Source: Arthrobacter ruber (lineage in GTDB: Bacteria > Actinomycetota > Actinomycetes > Actinomycetales > Micrococcaceae). From it: a stretch of DNA of 45,411 nucleotides. Location of the stretch: positions 1-45,411 of the forward strand of contig NZ_PPTH01000006.1 of NCBI RefSeq assembly GCF_002954225.1, written 5' to 3'. Shown here one piece after another: positions 27,901 through 38,715 of this stretch; position 1 is the first letter of the stretch, and each line of letters opens with the position of its first letter. The notes below the pieces were generated by a model. It was given only the letters and a program-made list of their open reading frames with translations, was not told where the DNA came from and ran no database searches. Position numbers and translations under genes: made by a program.

Positions 27901-29784
27901 CGAGAGGCCGGCGGGGTACTTCAGACCGAGGTCGTACAGGAAGAAGGCGCGCCCGTCCGATCGCGTGATCTCGAACGGTCGCTCGTCCAGCACCTCGAGG
28001 CCCAGGTTGTGGAAGTACGGGAGGATCTGAGTGAGGCTCTTGGCCTCCATCAGGTACAGCTTGAGGCGGGCGTCCTCCGCGTGGGCGGAGTCCGGTCCGT
28101 GCTGCGGCACGTACACGTGCACCTGCGGCGCCCCGGTGCCCGAGGCGGCGAGCTCCTCGAACCGGGCGATGTCCTCCAGTGCGTCCTCGACCTCGTAGTC
28201 CACGCGGTAGCCGGCCGGGAAGGACTCCGCCCAGAGTGCGGCGAGCCGGTGCGCGGTGTCCTGCTCGAATCTCTGCTGGGCGACCTCGATGATGCCCTCG
28301 GGCCATGAGCGGGCTGCGCGGACGAGGCGGTCCTCGAGCTCGGCGGCGTCGACGGCGGGGATCTCCGCGCCGCGCTGGAGCCGGATGCGGAAGAACAGGC
28401 GAGCGAGGGCGGACTCGCTCATCCGGGCCTCGAAGTCGATGGAGTCGGCGTCGAGCGCGGCTCGCAGCTCCTCCTCGATCCGGAGGCGGACGCTCGTCGT
28501 GTAGCGGTCGCGCGGCAGGTAGACGAGGGCGGACATGAAGCGGCCGTAGACGTCCGGCCGCAGGAACAGCCGTGTGCGGCGACGCTCCTGCAGGCGCAGG
28601 ATGCCGAGTGCGGTGGCCACGAGGTCGGCCACCTCGATCTGGAACAGCTCGTCACGCGGGTAGGTCTCGAGGATCGAGAGGAGGTCCTTGCCCGAGTGGG
28701 AGTCGGACGGGAAGCCGCAGCGGCGCAGCACCTCGTCGACCTTGTCGCGCACCAGGGGCACGTTACGGACCGAGCCGGTGTAGGCGCTGGTCGCGAACAG
28801 GCCGATGAAGCGCCGCTCCCCGTTGACGTTGCCCTGGGCGTCGAAGCTCTTGATGCCGATGTAGTCGAGGTACGCCGCGCGGTGGACGGTGGACCGGGAG
28901 TTGGCCTTCGTGATCACGAGGGCCTGGCGCTCCCGCGCCTTCGCGCGCCCGGCCTCGGTGAGCTGCTGCACCTGCCCCACCCCGCTGCCGTGCCGCAGCA
29001 GTCCGAGACCGCTGCCGTCCCGCACCCGGAGGGCGTCGGCGCCCGCCTCGTCGGTCACGAGCTCGTATTCCTTGTAGCCCAGGAAGGTGAAGTTGCCGCC
29101 GTCGAGCCATTGCAGCAGTTCCTGTGCCTGCCGCAGGTCGGGGATGGCGTCCGCGCCGGCGATCGAGTCCAGCGAGGCCTCGGCGGAGCGGACCATGTCG
29201 CGCATCGCCGGCCAGTCCTCGACGGCGGAGCGGACGTCGCCCAGCACCCTGTGGAGGCCGTCGATGACCGACGCCTTGGCCGCGGCGCCGGTCAGCCTCG
29301 AGACCTCGACCGAGATCCATGACTCGATGTGGGTGGTGCGTCCGTCCAGTCCGGCGAACTCGGCCACGTTGGGCAGCGCAGCGGTGTCGCCGCTCGAGGC
29401 ACCCGCCGTCGACGGCACGCGCCGGAGCGCCGCGAGGGCGTGGGATCCGTCCTCGCGGACCGCGAGGAACGTGGGGTGGACCACGAGCTGGATGGCCGCT
29501 TCCTGCCGCACCAGCTCGGCCGTGACGGAGTCGACGAGGAAGGGCATGTCGTCGGTGACGATCATGACGACGCTGGAGTTGCCCTGGTCCATGATGCCGA
29601 CAGCGGCGGTCCCCGGCTCGCGGGCCTCGGCGAGGTCCCGGTGGGCGAAGGCCCGTTGCCGGAGGTCGGTGGGACGGTACCCGACGGCGTCCTCGCGTGC
29701 GAGATGCTCGAAGTAGTGCTCTACGAAATCCTCCCGCGACGTGTCCGAGCTTGACTGATCCGTTGTCCTGGATCCAGACGACAT
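24943..29784 (-). CDS. gdh: NAD-specific glutamate dehydrogenase, 180-kDa class
   Basis: A 1613-residue catabolic enzyme turning glutamate into 2-oxoglutarate and ammonia with NAD. The length is that of the L_180 class (Rv2476c, GdhB of Streptomyces and Pseudomonas). The N-terminal third holds ACT-like regulatory segments (VVMIVTDDMPFLVDSVTAEL near 72-91). The catalytic core starts near residue 805 with ARGGLRWSDRREDFRTEV and KAQTVKNAVIVPTGAKGGF, containing the catalytic lysine; FLDPNPD, GGGVYPRQAKSVP and YNGGIGTYVK follow. The ATG at 29784 has GGAGG 8 bases upstream, and a TTTAAT box (29806-29811) lies just before it. It is a single-gene unit; a hairpin follows its stop. In mycobacteria this gene is elsewhere, so its place beside pdtaS is specific to this lineage. 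Confidence 0.96.
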   Translation of the reverse strand: MSSGSRTTDQSSSDTSREDFVEHYFEHLAREDAVGYRPTDLRQRAFAHRDLAEAREPGTAAVGIMDQGNSSVVMIVTDDMPFLVDSVTAELVRQEAAIQLVVHPTFLAVREDGSHALAALRRVPSTAGASSGDTAALPNVAEFAGLDGRTTHIESWISVEVSRLTGAAAKASVIDGLHRVLGDVRSAVEDWPAMRDMVRSAEASLDSIAGADAIPDLRQAQELLQWLDGGNFTFLGYKEYELVTDEAGADALRVRDGSGLGLLRHGSGVGQVQQLTEAGRAKARERQALVITKANSRSTVHRAAYLDYIGIKSFDAQGNVNGERRFIGLFATSAYTGSVRNVPLVRDKVDEVLRRCGFPSDSHSGKDLLSILETYPRDELFQIEVADLVATALGILRLQERRRTRLFLRPDVYGRFMSALVYLPRDRYTTSVRLRIEEELRAALDADSIDFEARMSESALARLFFRIRLQRGAEIPAVDAAELEDRLVRAARSWPEGIIEVAQQRFEQDTAHRLAALWAESFPAGYRVDYEVEDALEDIARFEELAASGTGAPQVHVYVPQHGPDSAHAEDARLKLYLMEAKSLTQILPYFHNLGLEVLDERPFEITRSDGRAFFLYDLGLKYPAGLSPLGTAALLQDAFGAAVTGSSESDAFDRLVLSEELGWRQVLILRAYAKYMRQMGNTNSYGFVADTLLRNGVVSRALVALFTARFDPDLEGDRTVASDAARTALDEGLENVPTLDADRVLRTFANLIEASLRTNYFQDKRHVSIKFDTSRIDGAPFPRPKFEIWVYSPQVEGVHLRFGKVARGGLRWSDRREDFRTEVLGLVKAQTVKNAVIVPTGAKGGFFAKQLPDATADRQAWLAEGQASYRTFIRGLLDITDNVATDGATESVVPPARVVRHDDDDTYLVVAADKGTAAFSDIANALSAEYDFWLGDAFASGGSVGYDHKAMGITARGAWESVKRHFSEFDVDTQTDDFTVVGVGDMSGDVFGNGMLLSEHIRLLAAFDHRHIFLDPNPDAATSFAERRRLFDLPRSSWEDYDATLISRGGGVYPRQAKSVPISPEVREALGLDASVTKLSPPEVLKAILRAPADLLYNGGIGTYVKATDETHGEVGDRANDAIRVNGSELRARVVGEGGNLGMTQRGRIEAALAGVILNTDAIDNSAGVDCSDHEVNIKIFVDRMVRAGRLLPEERAEFLHSMTDEVGRLVLQDNIDQNVLLLNDRQRIIEASPSYERMMDWLEKKVDLDRTLEALPTTAQLRRRIDAGQGLTSPELSVLAAYAKIELTRVLSASDLADDPYFRGTLRRYFPQQLVERFDDELDTHPLRREIISTVIANDMINLGGITFAFRVMEETSVAEPVIARAFVALREIYSLGETVDALAALPADFPTDHWTTLHLDLRRLLDRAVRWFVNHVEQGTTVNQDIDAFKPLVAPIRTRLSEYLRGCDLERAREATATATAWHLPEELGRHWAEQFESFALLDIAYSTRRVEEPVENIAQVYYAVYDRFEVDNLLERITKLPRTDRWQSLARAALRDDLYSTVADITVAVLRATPEMQAGDAGERLQTWQDQNADQLQRASNMFAEVNQLERDDISSLSVALRLLRSIVR

Positions 29785-29831
29785 GGGGAGGGCCTCCGTA
29801 ACGAAATTAAAGGCCGCGTCATTGCGACCTC

Positions 29832-31145
29832 TTACCGTGGAAGCCTATCGGTGTTGCCAGAAAATCTCACGTCGCCCAGGCGCCGTCCCGGCGCGCGGCC
29901 ACGCCCTCCTCGGACGGGTACCCCGGCGAGTTCGGCGATGGCCAGCCGCAGCGACGATCCGGGCGCCGTCTCCAGCAGTGCCGTGCCCGCCAGTAGGGCC
30001 CGGTCGGCGGCAGCGGGGTCGGCGGGCAGGAAGGCGGAGATGGGCGTCGACGGCCCGAAGCGCTCCCACGCCTCGCGCAGCTGCGCCTCGGGGGTGTGGC
30101 CCACGGCCGCTGCGCGCACCCTGTTGAACACCACGCGCGGCGCGGCCGTCGGGACCGCGTCGGCGAGCTCTGCCAGTGCCTTCACCAGACGCGGGACGCC
30201 GATCGTGTCCGCACCCCCGACGGCGATCACCGCGTCGGCCGCCTCGAGGCATCGCAGCGTCGCACCGTTGCGGCGCGGCGCGAGAGTGTCGAAGCTCAGT
30301 TCCTCGTCCGCCTCGAGGCAGAAGCCGCAGTCGACGACGGTGACGTCCACGAAGGAGCGCGCAGCATCCAGCACCCGGCCCAGGGCTACTGGACGCAGCT
30401 CGGGCCAGCGGTCCGGCCGGGTGATACCGGTCAGGACCCGCAGTCGGCCGCCCTTGATGGCCACGCTCACCGCCACCCGCCCCAGCGCACGGGTGGAGAA
30501 GCCGCCCTGGTCGGCGATCCTGCAGGCCTGGGCGAGCCCGGCGGACTCGTCGAGCAGGCCGAGCGACGCGCCGATGCTCGCCCCGTAGGTGTCGGCATCG
30601 ATCAGCAGGACCGAACTCCCGGCTGCGGCCAGCTCAGCGGCCAGGTTGATCGCGACGGTGGTGCGACCAGGACTGCCCGATGGTCCCCACACGGCCATGA
30701 TCCGCCCGTCGCCCGGACCGTCGGGCACCTCCACCGGGGGCGGCGCAGCGGCCACCGGCAACTGCAGCGGGCCGGCACCGGCGCGCGACCGGGCGGCGTC
30801 GTCGTCGAACCGATCGACGGCCCGGGAGACCGCCTCGGCGAGCACGGCGGGCTCGACCGTGGACGCGACGTACTCGAGCCCCTCGAGCGTCTCCCCGGCG
30901 GGGGCACCGTCGGTCAGCGCGATCACGGCGACGCCGACGGACCTCAACCGGTCCACCAGGGAGGCGGTCAGGTCCGTGGTCCCGGGGCCGAGGATGGCAG
31001 CCCGTGCGAGGCCCGTCTGGCACGCAGCGACGAGCTCGGGCAGGTCCTCGCAGCGGCGCACCACCGTCACGGGCCCGCGCAGCCGTTCCAGGCCCGGGAC
31101 GTAGGCGCTTGCCACCGGTCCGAGCGTGATGACCGGGATGCTCAC
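29832..31145 (-). CDS. CpaE-like MinD/ParA-family ATPase
   Basis: A 437-residue protein with an N-terminal receiver-like region (1-115, no clear phospho-acceptor) and a C-terminal P-loop ATPase of the MinD/CpaE kind. The nucleotide loop is WGPSGSPGRTTVAINLA at 153-169: the usual GKT lysine is Arg, and the deviant signature lysine is also missing, a pattern I have seen in actinobacterial CpaE relatives. VLLIDADTYG at 179-188 is the Walker A' strand, VVDCGF the switch II. CpaE places Tad pilus or secretion machinery, but no Tad ATPase, platform or pilin gene is present. It starts at GTG 31145, overlapping the SAF gene by 4 bases. The long open frame beyond is a shadow. Confidence 0.82.
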   Translation of the reverse strand: MSIPVITLGPVASAYVPGLERLRGPVTVVRRCEDLPELVAACQTGLARAAILGPGTTDLTASLVDRLRSVGVAVIALTDGAPAGETLEGLEYVASTVEPAVLAEAVSRAVDRFDDDAARSRAGAGPLQLPVAAAPPPVEVPDGPGDGRIMAVWGPSGSPGRTTVAINLAAELAAAGSSVLLIDADTYGASIGASLGLLDESAGLAQACRIADQGGFSTRALGRVAVSVAIKGGRLRVLTGITRPDRWPELRPVALGRVLDAARSFVDVTVVDCGFCLEADEELSFDTLAPRRNGATLRCLEAADAVIAVGGADTIGVPRLVKALAELADAVPTAAPRVVFNRVRAAAVGHTPEAQLREAWERFGPSTPISAFLPADPAAADRALLAGTALLETAPGSSLRLAIAELAGVPVRGGRGRAPGRRLGDVRFSGNTDRLPR

Positions 31146-31798
31146 GAACCGGCGCCGGGATTGAGGACGACGGCGATGCGCGCATCGTTGGAGAGGGCGT
31201 TCAGCAGGTCGGGCATCGAGGCGTCGTCGACGAGCACCTGCACGCGCGTCGCCGCGCTCGCACCCAGGGCCGACTCCCCCACGGTCAGTTCGGCCACCTC
31301 GGCGGCCTCGAGCAGGAGCCGGGGCTCCTCGTACGTATTGGTATCCGTCCGGAGGGACACCCAGACGTCGACGCGGTCGCCTGCCGCCGTTCCGCTGGGC
31401 AGCGGGTCCTCGACCGAGAGACCCACCGGCTTCCGGTCCAGCGCGTCGGCGCTCCCGAGGACGGAGGAGGGGACGAGCTCGCCCTGCGGCACGAGGCGCG
31501 TGGCGACGGAGCCCTCGGGGATCCCCTCGGAGACCGGCAGGTATGCTCCGGACGAGGCCCCGAGGCGGACCGGGACGGCCACGAGATCCTCGGAGGTCAC
31601 GGAGGAGCCCACCGCGATGTCCCCGCGGGCCGCGAACACCTCGGTGGTGGTGTTCTGGCTGTCCAGGAGTGTTATGACACCCACCGTGGAGGCCAGGACC
31701 AGGAGCAGCCCGACGAGGAGCCGCGGGTCCTTCCAGGACGGCTTCTTCAGGCGCGGAGCATCGGCTGGCAGCTGTGTGGCGCGTGTGTCGGTAGTCAC
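31142..31798 (-). CDS. SAF-domain membrane protein (CpaB/RcpC-like)
   Basis: A 218-residue protein with a basic cytoplasmic start, one membrane helix at about 27-45 (LLVGLLLVLASTVGVITLL), and an external SAF domain at about 52-115 (FAARGDIAVGSSVTSEDL, LVPQGELVPSSVLG). This is the layout of CpaB/RcpC, which assembles Flp pili, and of SAF chaperones. The GTG at 31798 has GGGGGA 7 bases upstream; the extended frame to 31918 has no ribosome site. It is translationally coupled to the CpaE-like ATPase, so the two probably work as one module at the membrane. The divergent gap to the HTH gene is 182 bases. Confidence 0.82.
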   Translation of the reverse strand: MTTDTRATQLPADAPRLKKPSWKDPRLLVGLLLVLASTVGVITLLDSQNTTTEVFAARGDIAVGSSVTSEDLVAVPVRLGASSGAYLPVSEGIPEGSVATRLVPQGELVPSSVLGSADALDRKPVGLSVEDPLPSGTAAGDRVDVWVSLRTDTNTYEEPRLLLEAAEVAELTVGESALGASAATRVQVLVDDASMPDLLNALSNDARIAVVLNPGAGS

Positions 31799-31980
31799 CT
31801 GTTGTCCCCCGTACCACCGGCGCCTCCCCTCTCGGGCGGCGTTTACCGGCAATTCTTGTCCACGAGGGGACCGAAAGGAACCGACGCGGCCCGAATCCGT
31901 CCAAAGTGTGGATATCACCCTCGGGCATCACGGGCGGTGGCAGACTTGTCGTACACCGAACAACCAGGAAAGGCGGACCC

Positions 31981-32208
31981 GTGACCGAGCGGCGTTTCCT
32001 CACCCTCGCCGATGTGGGCGAGGTGCTGAACATCAGTTCGTCCCAGACCTATGCCCTCGTCCGGTCCGGTGAGCTGCCCGCCATCCAGGTGGGCGGACGC
32101 GGCCAGTGGCGCGTGGAGACGCGGATCCTCGAGGAGTACATCGCGAAGGCCTACGAGAAGACTGCCTCTGCCGTGAGGACCGACGCCGAGAGCACGCCCA
32201 TCCTCTGA
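31981..32208 (+). CDS. Excisionase-type helix-turn-helix DNA-binding protein
   Basis: A 75-residue MerR-like/excisionase-family protein: LTLADVGEVLNISSSQTYALV is the helix-turn-helix, followed by a wing (ELPAIQVGGRGQWRVE) and a helix with an ILEEYIAKAYEKT ending. Such small proteins are often called excisionases, but this one is in conserved housekeeping DNA with no integrase or att site, so a chromosomal regulator is far likelier. The GTG start has AGGAAAGG 10 bases upstream. Divergent position suggests it may control the SAF/CpaE-like pair (inference). Its stop is 13 bases from the convergent next gene. Confidence 0.85.
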   Translation: MTERRFLTLADVGEVLNISSSQTYALVRSGELPAIQVGGRGQWRVETRILEEYIAKAYEKTASAVRTDAESTPIL

Positions 32209-32221
32209 GCCGGTCCCCCGC

Positions 32222-32779
32222 TCATCCGGCCGGTCCGGCCGCCTCGAGCGAGTCGACGGCGTCGAAGGGCACCGTGAGCACGTCGCGGATATTCGCCGCG
32301 CGCCTCTCCTCCCCGGGGACCACGAGCGCCACCTCGAAGAAGTCCGCACCGACCCGGTCGATCACGCCGTCGTAGCGCGACGGCGACGTCAGCCACAGCG
32401 ACACATGGGCCCGGTCCCGTGACAGCGCCCGGAGAGCGGTCCCGAGCCCCAGCTTCGCCCGAACGCCCGCCGGCGCCGGCGCCACTCCGCGTCCCAGCCC
32501 GCGGAGGGACTGCAGCGACGAGAACGGCACGATGACCGACCTTCCCTCCACCGTCAGCGAGATCCACCGCGAACCGACGTGGGCCAGGGTGCCGGAGAGG
32601 AAGCGCCCGGCCCTGGTGGAGACCTCGACCGGCAGGCCCACCGAACCGAGGAGTCTCTGCACGAGCGTCAGGCGGGACTGCTCGACACGCGTCCGATCCC
32701 GGATCTCGCTCTCCTGCCCGGCCTCGACAGCCGCCTGCAGTTGCGACTCCAGGTCGTCGAAGAGGGCATCCCAGCGCAT
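32222..32779 (-). CDS. Conserved hypothetical protein, possible beta-rich domain
   Basis: A 185-residue soluble protein. The first 45 residues (DALFDDLESQLQAAVEAGQE and on) look like a charged helix; two beta-rich stretches follow, TLAHVGSRWISLTVEGRSVIVPF and VSLWLTSPSRYDGVIDRVGADF in shorter blocks, resembling Sm/PRC-barrel-like repeats, and the end reads TVPFDAVDSLEA. I recognise no characterised family. ATG at 32779 lies 6 bases after a TAGGTT box with TTGACC 17 bases further up, so the mRNA appears leaderless, which fixes this start. Confidence 0.75.
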   Translation of the reverse strand: MRWDALFDDLESQLQAAVEAGQESEIRDRTRVEQSRLTLVQRLLGSVGLPVEVSTRAGRFLSGTLAHVGSRWISLTVEGRSVIVPFSSLQSLRGLGRGVAPAPAGVRAKLGLGTALRALSRDRAHVSLWLTSPSRYDGVIDRVGADFFEVALVVPGEERRAANIRDVLTVPFDAVDSLEAAGPAG

Positions 32780-32785
32780 TCCCCC

Positions 32786-32814
32786 AACCTAGGACGCACT
32801 CACTGGTCGGTCAA
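32786..32814 (-). promoter_or_regulatory. Strong sigma-70 promoter giving a probable leaderless mRNA
   Basis: On the minus strand TTGACC (32809-32814) and TAGGTT (32786-32791) are exactly 17 bases apart. The ATG of the 185-residue protein begins 6 bases after the -10 box, where transcription would start. Confidence 0.65.
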
Positions 32815-32898
32815 CAGACCCAGTAGGAGCCCAGTGAAAGCAAGTATGGACAAATCTCCTCAAATGGCATCAAACTCATGCCAGAAGGGAGAATGACC

Positions 32899-33729
32899 AT
32901 GAGGAGCAACGAGGCCGTACCGGCCGGACTGGCGCTGGCCTGCGGAGTGGTCCTGGCGGTGGCAGGACAGGCCCTGACACACGGGCATCGGCCGGTGGAT
33001 GCCATCGGCATCGAAGGTGTCGTGGGACTGGCACTCTCGGCGCTCGGGGTCGCGACCATCGTCCTCTGGGTCCTGTCGCTCACGGTCGCCGTCCTGGCCG
33101 AGGTGCTGCAGCGGCACGGCCCCTCGACGGTCGCGACGCTGGCGGCGCGCTGCACGCCCGCCTTCATGAGGCGACTCGCGGTCGCCCTCCTCGGTCTGAA
33201 CCTGCTCGCGGTGCCCGCCCTGGCCCAGGCAGTGCCGGGCGCACCGGCGGGCGATGGACCCATGCCACCTGCCGCCGGGGCGCTCGTCCCGGGGACCACG
33301 GGACCCCCGGAAACCGGCGAAGGTACGACGTCCGACGCCGCCGAGCCGACGCCGCCGCCTGGATCACCCTATTGGTCTCCGATGGACCTCAGCGGGACCG
33401 ACGGGGAGGCCCGTTCCCCCGGCCCGGCCGCCACCCCAGCACCCGCCGGGGGTGTGCCTCCGGTGCCGTCGGCATGGACACCCGCCCCCATGCCTGCCGA
33501 CGGAGGGCTCCTGATACGGGCGGAGGCCCGGCCGGCGGCGGGTGGGGCGGAGGTCGTGGTGGCACCGGGCGACTCCCTCTGGTCGATCGTCGCCGGCCGG
33601 CTCGGGCCGCTCGCCACCGCCGCCGAGGTCGCGGAGGCCTGGCCCGCCTGGTACCACGCGAACCGGACGACCATCGGCGGGGACCCGTCGCTCCTGCTGC
33701 CGGGGCAGATCCTGACGAGTCCGCCCTAG
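32899..33729 (+). CDS. LysM-domain membrane protein
   Basis: A 276-residue envelope protein. Three hydrophobic helices (about 7-26, 40-70 and 92-112) are followed by a long proline- and glycine-rich linker and a C-terminal LysM domain (about 217-274: VVVAPGDSLWSIVAGRLG, then LLLPGQIL). LysM binds peptidoglycan, so the protein likely links membrane and wall. ATG at 32899 is preferred because GGGAG lies 7 bases upstream; in-frame ATGs at 32893 and 32878 are alternatives. It sits upstream of the DUF6459 gene, same strand, 238 bases apart; that gap shows no confident hairpin or gene. Confidence 0.85.
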   Translation: MRSNEAVPAGLALACGVVLAVAGQALTHGHRPVDAIGIEGVVGLALSALGVATIVLWVLSLTVAVLAEVLQRHGPSTVATLAARCTPAFMRRLAVALLGLNLLAVPALAQAVPGAPAGDGPMPPAAGALVPGTTGPPETGEGTTSDAAEPTPPPGSPYWSPMDLSGTDGEARSPGPAATPAPAGGVPPVPSAWTPAPMPADGGLLIRAEARPAAGGAEVVVAPGDSLWSIVAGRLGPLATAAEVAEAWPAWYHANRTTIGGDPSLLLPGQILTSPP

Positions 33730-33967
33730 GCCCGACCCCCGGGGTGGCGCCCGGCGTGCTCGACATCCACCTCCCGACATGCGCCGCGTGCGACGGGCCC
33801 GCCCCCGGCCGGCGCCGGCGGAGGAACCGGCGGCGCACCCGAACACGACACCTGAACAAGGCACCCGGACGGCGCGAGGACGCACCGGGCGACACACCAG
33901 GCTCACCGCCTCGGCGACCGGTTCACCCGCACCGGAATCCTGCACAGCACCCTGGAGAGGACATCTC

Positions 33968-34570
33968 ATGCATGCCGTAACGCAGCTCCACCGCACCGCC
34001 ACCGAGCAGCTCGCCGAGGTTAGCGGATCCCCGCGTCCTCTCCTCGCCGCGCCACCGCGAGGGGCGGCTACCGGGCCGGCTCCCGTCATCGACCTCCACC
34101 CGGCCGCCGACCCGTACGGGCCGTCCAGCCGTGAGGAGGCGCCAGAAGCCGGGGCGGCAGGCGTACCCGGCGGGCATGCACCGGACGGACGCCAAGCCGC
34201 CGCGGACCAGGAGTCCGTCCGACGGATCTCGGCCATCGCCCGGTCCGTGACGCAGGGCGCCCTCGAGGTCCTGGGCGGTTCACGGCCCCTGCAGCAGCTG
34301 TCGCGCTGGCTGGATCCCGAGAACTACGAGCGGCTGCAGCTACGGGCCAACCTCGTCCGGTGCATCGCCGACACGCCCTCCGGCCGGGCCGCCACGACGG
34401 CGAGTGCGCACCGCCGCGTCGTGGTGCGCTCCGCCAGGGTGTGCCCCGTCAGCCACGGTATCTACGAGGCGTCGGTCGTCGCCTACGACCAGAAACGGGT
34501 CCGCGCCGTCGCCCTACGGATAGAGCAACGGCGCGGAGCGTGGCGGGTGACCGCCCTGGAGATCGGCTGA
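33968..34570 (+). CDS. DUF6459 (Rv3235-like) protein
   Basis: A 200-residue protein. The first 90 residues are disordered and rich in Ala, Pro and Gly; the conserved part starts with VRRISAIARSVTQGALEVLGG, continues PLQQLSRWLDPENYERL, and ends with a beta-strand pattern YEASVVAYDQKRVRAVALRIEQ and WRVTALEIG. This matches the DUF6459 pattern as I remember it, a family of unknown function usually next to secA and hpf in actinobacteria. The ATG has GGAGAGGA upstream. Its TGA is followed immediately by the convergent secA stop with no base between, so the two 3' ends share sequence. Confidence 0.78.
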   Translation: MHAVTQLHRTATEQLAEVSGSPRPLLAAPPRGAATGPAPVIDLHPAADPYGPSSREEAPEAGAAGVPGGHAPDGRQAAADQESVRRISAIARSVTQGALEVLGGSRPLQQLSRWLDPENYERLQLRANLVRCIADTPSGRAATTASAHRRVVVRSARVCPVSHGIYEASVVAYDQKRVRAVALRIEQRRGAWRVTALEIG

Positions 34571-37279
<2,709 letters not shown>

Positions 37280-37411
37280 TGGTATCTGCTCCCAATCTGA
37301 TGCTGCCCAAAGATGGCGTGTCTAGTCTACGTGAGTGACGTCCGGTCCCCCGCTTTGGTTCCCCGGTCCGCTGCCGCGGCGCGGCACCGCGCCGCGGTAC
37401 CCCGTGTCCGC

Positions 37412-38623
37412 TCAGAGTAGCGTGCGGACCTGCACGGCGAGCGCGGACGCGAGGTTCCCCCGAGCCTCGACGACCACGTCGTCCAGGCGCAGCCACCGCG
37501 CCAGCAGGGACAGCTCGTCGGCGAGTTCGGCCGCGGTGTCCGAGGGCGCCCCGGGTTCCGCATGCGCGGCACGCACCAGCAGCCGGTTCGCGGCACGGTC
37601 CGCCTTGAGGTCGACGCGACCCACGACGGCGTCGCGCAGGAGGAAGGGCAGCACGTAGTAGCCGTGGACGCGCCGCTCGGCGGGGGTGTAGATCTCGATG
37701 CGGTAGTGGACGTCGAAGAGCCTGTGCAGGCGGTCGCGTTCGAAGACGAGGGAGTCGAAGGGGCTGAGCAGGGCCCTCCCGCGTGCCTGCCGGGGCAGGA
37801 CCGCCGCGGGATCGAGGAACCACGGCTCCGGGCCGCCGTCGACGGTCACGACGTGCAGGGCACCCGCGACCACGAGGGCGTCGAGGACCGCGCGTGTCTC
37901 GCGTACCGGCGTGCGGAAGTAGTCGGCCACGGAGCGGGCGGGAGCGACGCCGAGGGCGCGGGCGGCCCGGCCTGCCAGCACGGTCAGTGCCTCGGTCCTG
38001 TCCACCTCGACGGCGGCGAGCGCGGGGTCCGGGAGCACCGCCGCGATCGGCGCGTAGAGGCGCTCGAACTGCGCCGTCCTGCCGGCCGACCCCACCTCAC
38101 CCCGCGCGAACAGGTCCTCCAGGACCCGCTTGGCCGCTGTCCACCGCCACCCCCAGCCGTCGTCCGGCCGCGAGGCGTCCCCGCCGAGCAGCCGCTGGAC
38201 GGCGACCGCGGTGAGGGGCGTGCCGCGGGCGAGGAGGCCGAGGATCTCCGTCTCGAGGCTGCGGCGCAGCGCCCCCGGGACGCTTGCGGCCCCCATCCAG
38301 GTCCGGCGCTGCCATACGCGCAGGTGCGGGAACAGCTCGGGCGGGACGAGGCTCGCCTCGTGCGCCCAGTATTCGACAAGTCGGCGCGGCCTCCTGGAGT
38401 GCAGGGCGTCGAGGTCGGCAGGGTCGTAGGCCCCGAGGCGCGAGAACAGCGGCAGGTAGTGGGACCTGGCGAGGACGTTCACGGAGTCGATCTGGAGCAC
38501 CTGCAGGCGCTGCGCCGCGGTGTTGACGGCGCGCCGTGACGTCGGGGCATCCACGCGCGGACGGTGCAGCCCCTGGGCGGCGAGGAGGATGCGCCGCGCC
38601 TGGGCGGTGGTGAGGTTCGACAT
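37412..38623 (-). CDS. YcaQ-family winged-helix DNA glycosylase
   Basis: A 403-residue member of the YcaQ/AlkX (HTH_42) family, which removes interstrand crosslinks and bulky alkyl adducts from DNA. Characteristic segments are LQVLQIDSVNVLARSHYLPLF in shorter blocks near 45-65, VEYWAHEASLVP, RALLSPFDSLVFERDRLHRLF, YRIEIYTPAERRVHGYYVLP and VGRVDLKADR. The QID motif at about 47-49 is the expected catalytic region. ATG at 38623 has AGGAG 4 bases upstream, and the frame beyond it is shadow. It lies between hpf and secA on the same strand, separated from hpf by a hairpin, so it may have its own promoter. Confidence 0.88.
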   Translation of the reverse strand: MSNLTTAQARRILLAAQGLHRPRVDAPTSRRAVNTAAQRLQVLQIDSVNVLARSHYLPLFSRLGAYDPADLDALHSRRPRRLVEYWAHEASLVPPELFPHLRVWQRRTWMGAASVPGALRRSLETEILGLLARGTPLTAVAVQRLLGGDASRPDDGWGWRWTAAKRVLEDLFARGEVGSAGRTAQFERLYAPIAAVLPDPALAAVEVDRTEALTVLAGRAARALGVAPARSVADYFRTPVRETRAVLDALVVAGALHVVTVDGGPEPWFLDPAAVLPRQARGRALLSPFDSLVFERDRLHRLFDVHYRIEIYTPAERRVHGYYVLPFLLRDAVVGRVDLKADRAANRLLVRAAHAEPGAPSDTAAELADELSLLARWLRLDDVVVEARGNLASALAVQVRTLL

Positions 38624-38638
38624 GATCTCCTGCACGGG

Positions 38639-38668
38639 ACTGCCTCCGCGCTCGGGCGCGGAGGCAGT
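38639..38668 (-). terminator. Terminator hairpin after hpf
   Basis: A 12-bp perfect stem (38639-38650 with 38657-38668) and 6-base loop are located 48 bases beyond the hpf stop and 16 bases before the next start on the minus strand. No T run. Confidence 0.7.
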
Positions 38669-38715
38669 CCTCGATCGGTTCGGGAGACGCGGTGGCGCTC
38701 CCGGGCAGTGGGCGT

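Noticed and set aside
31981..32208. Prophage or integrative element suggested by an excisionase-like protein
   Set aside because: No integrase, att direct repeats or tRNA nearby; neighbours are conserved housekeeping genes.
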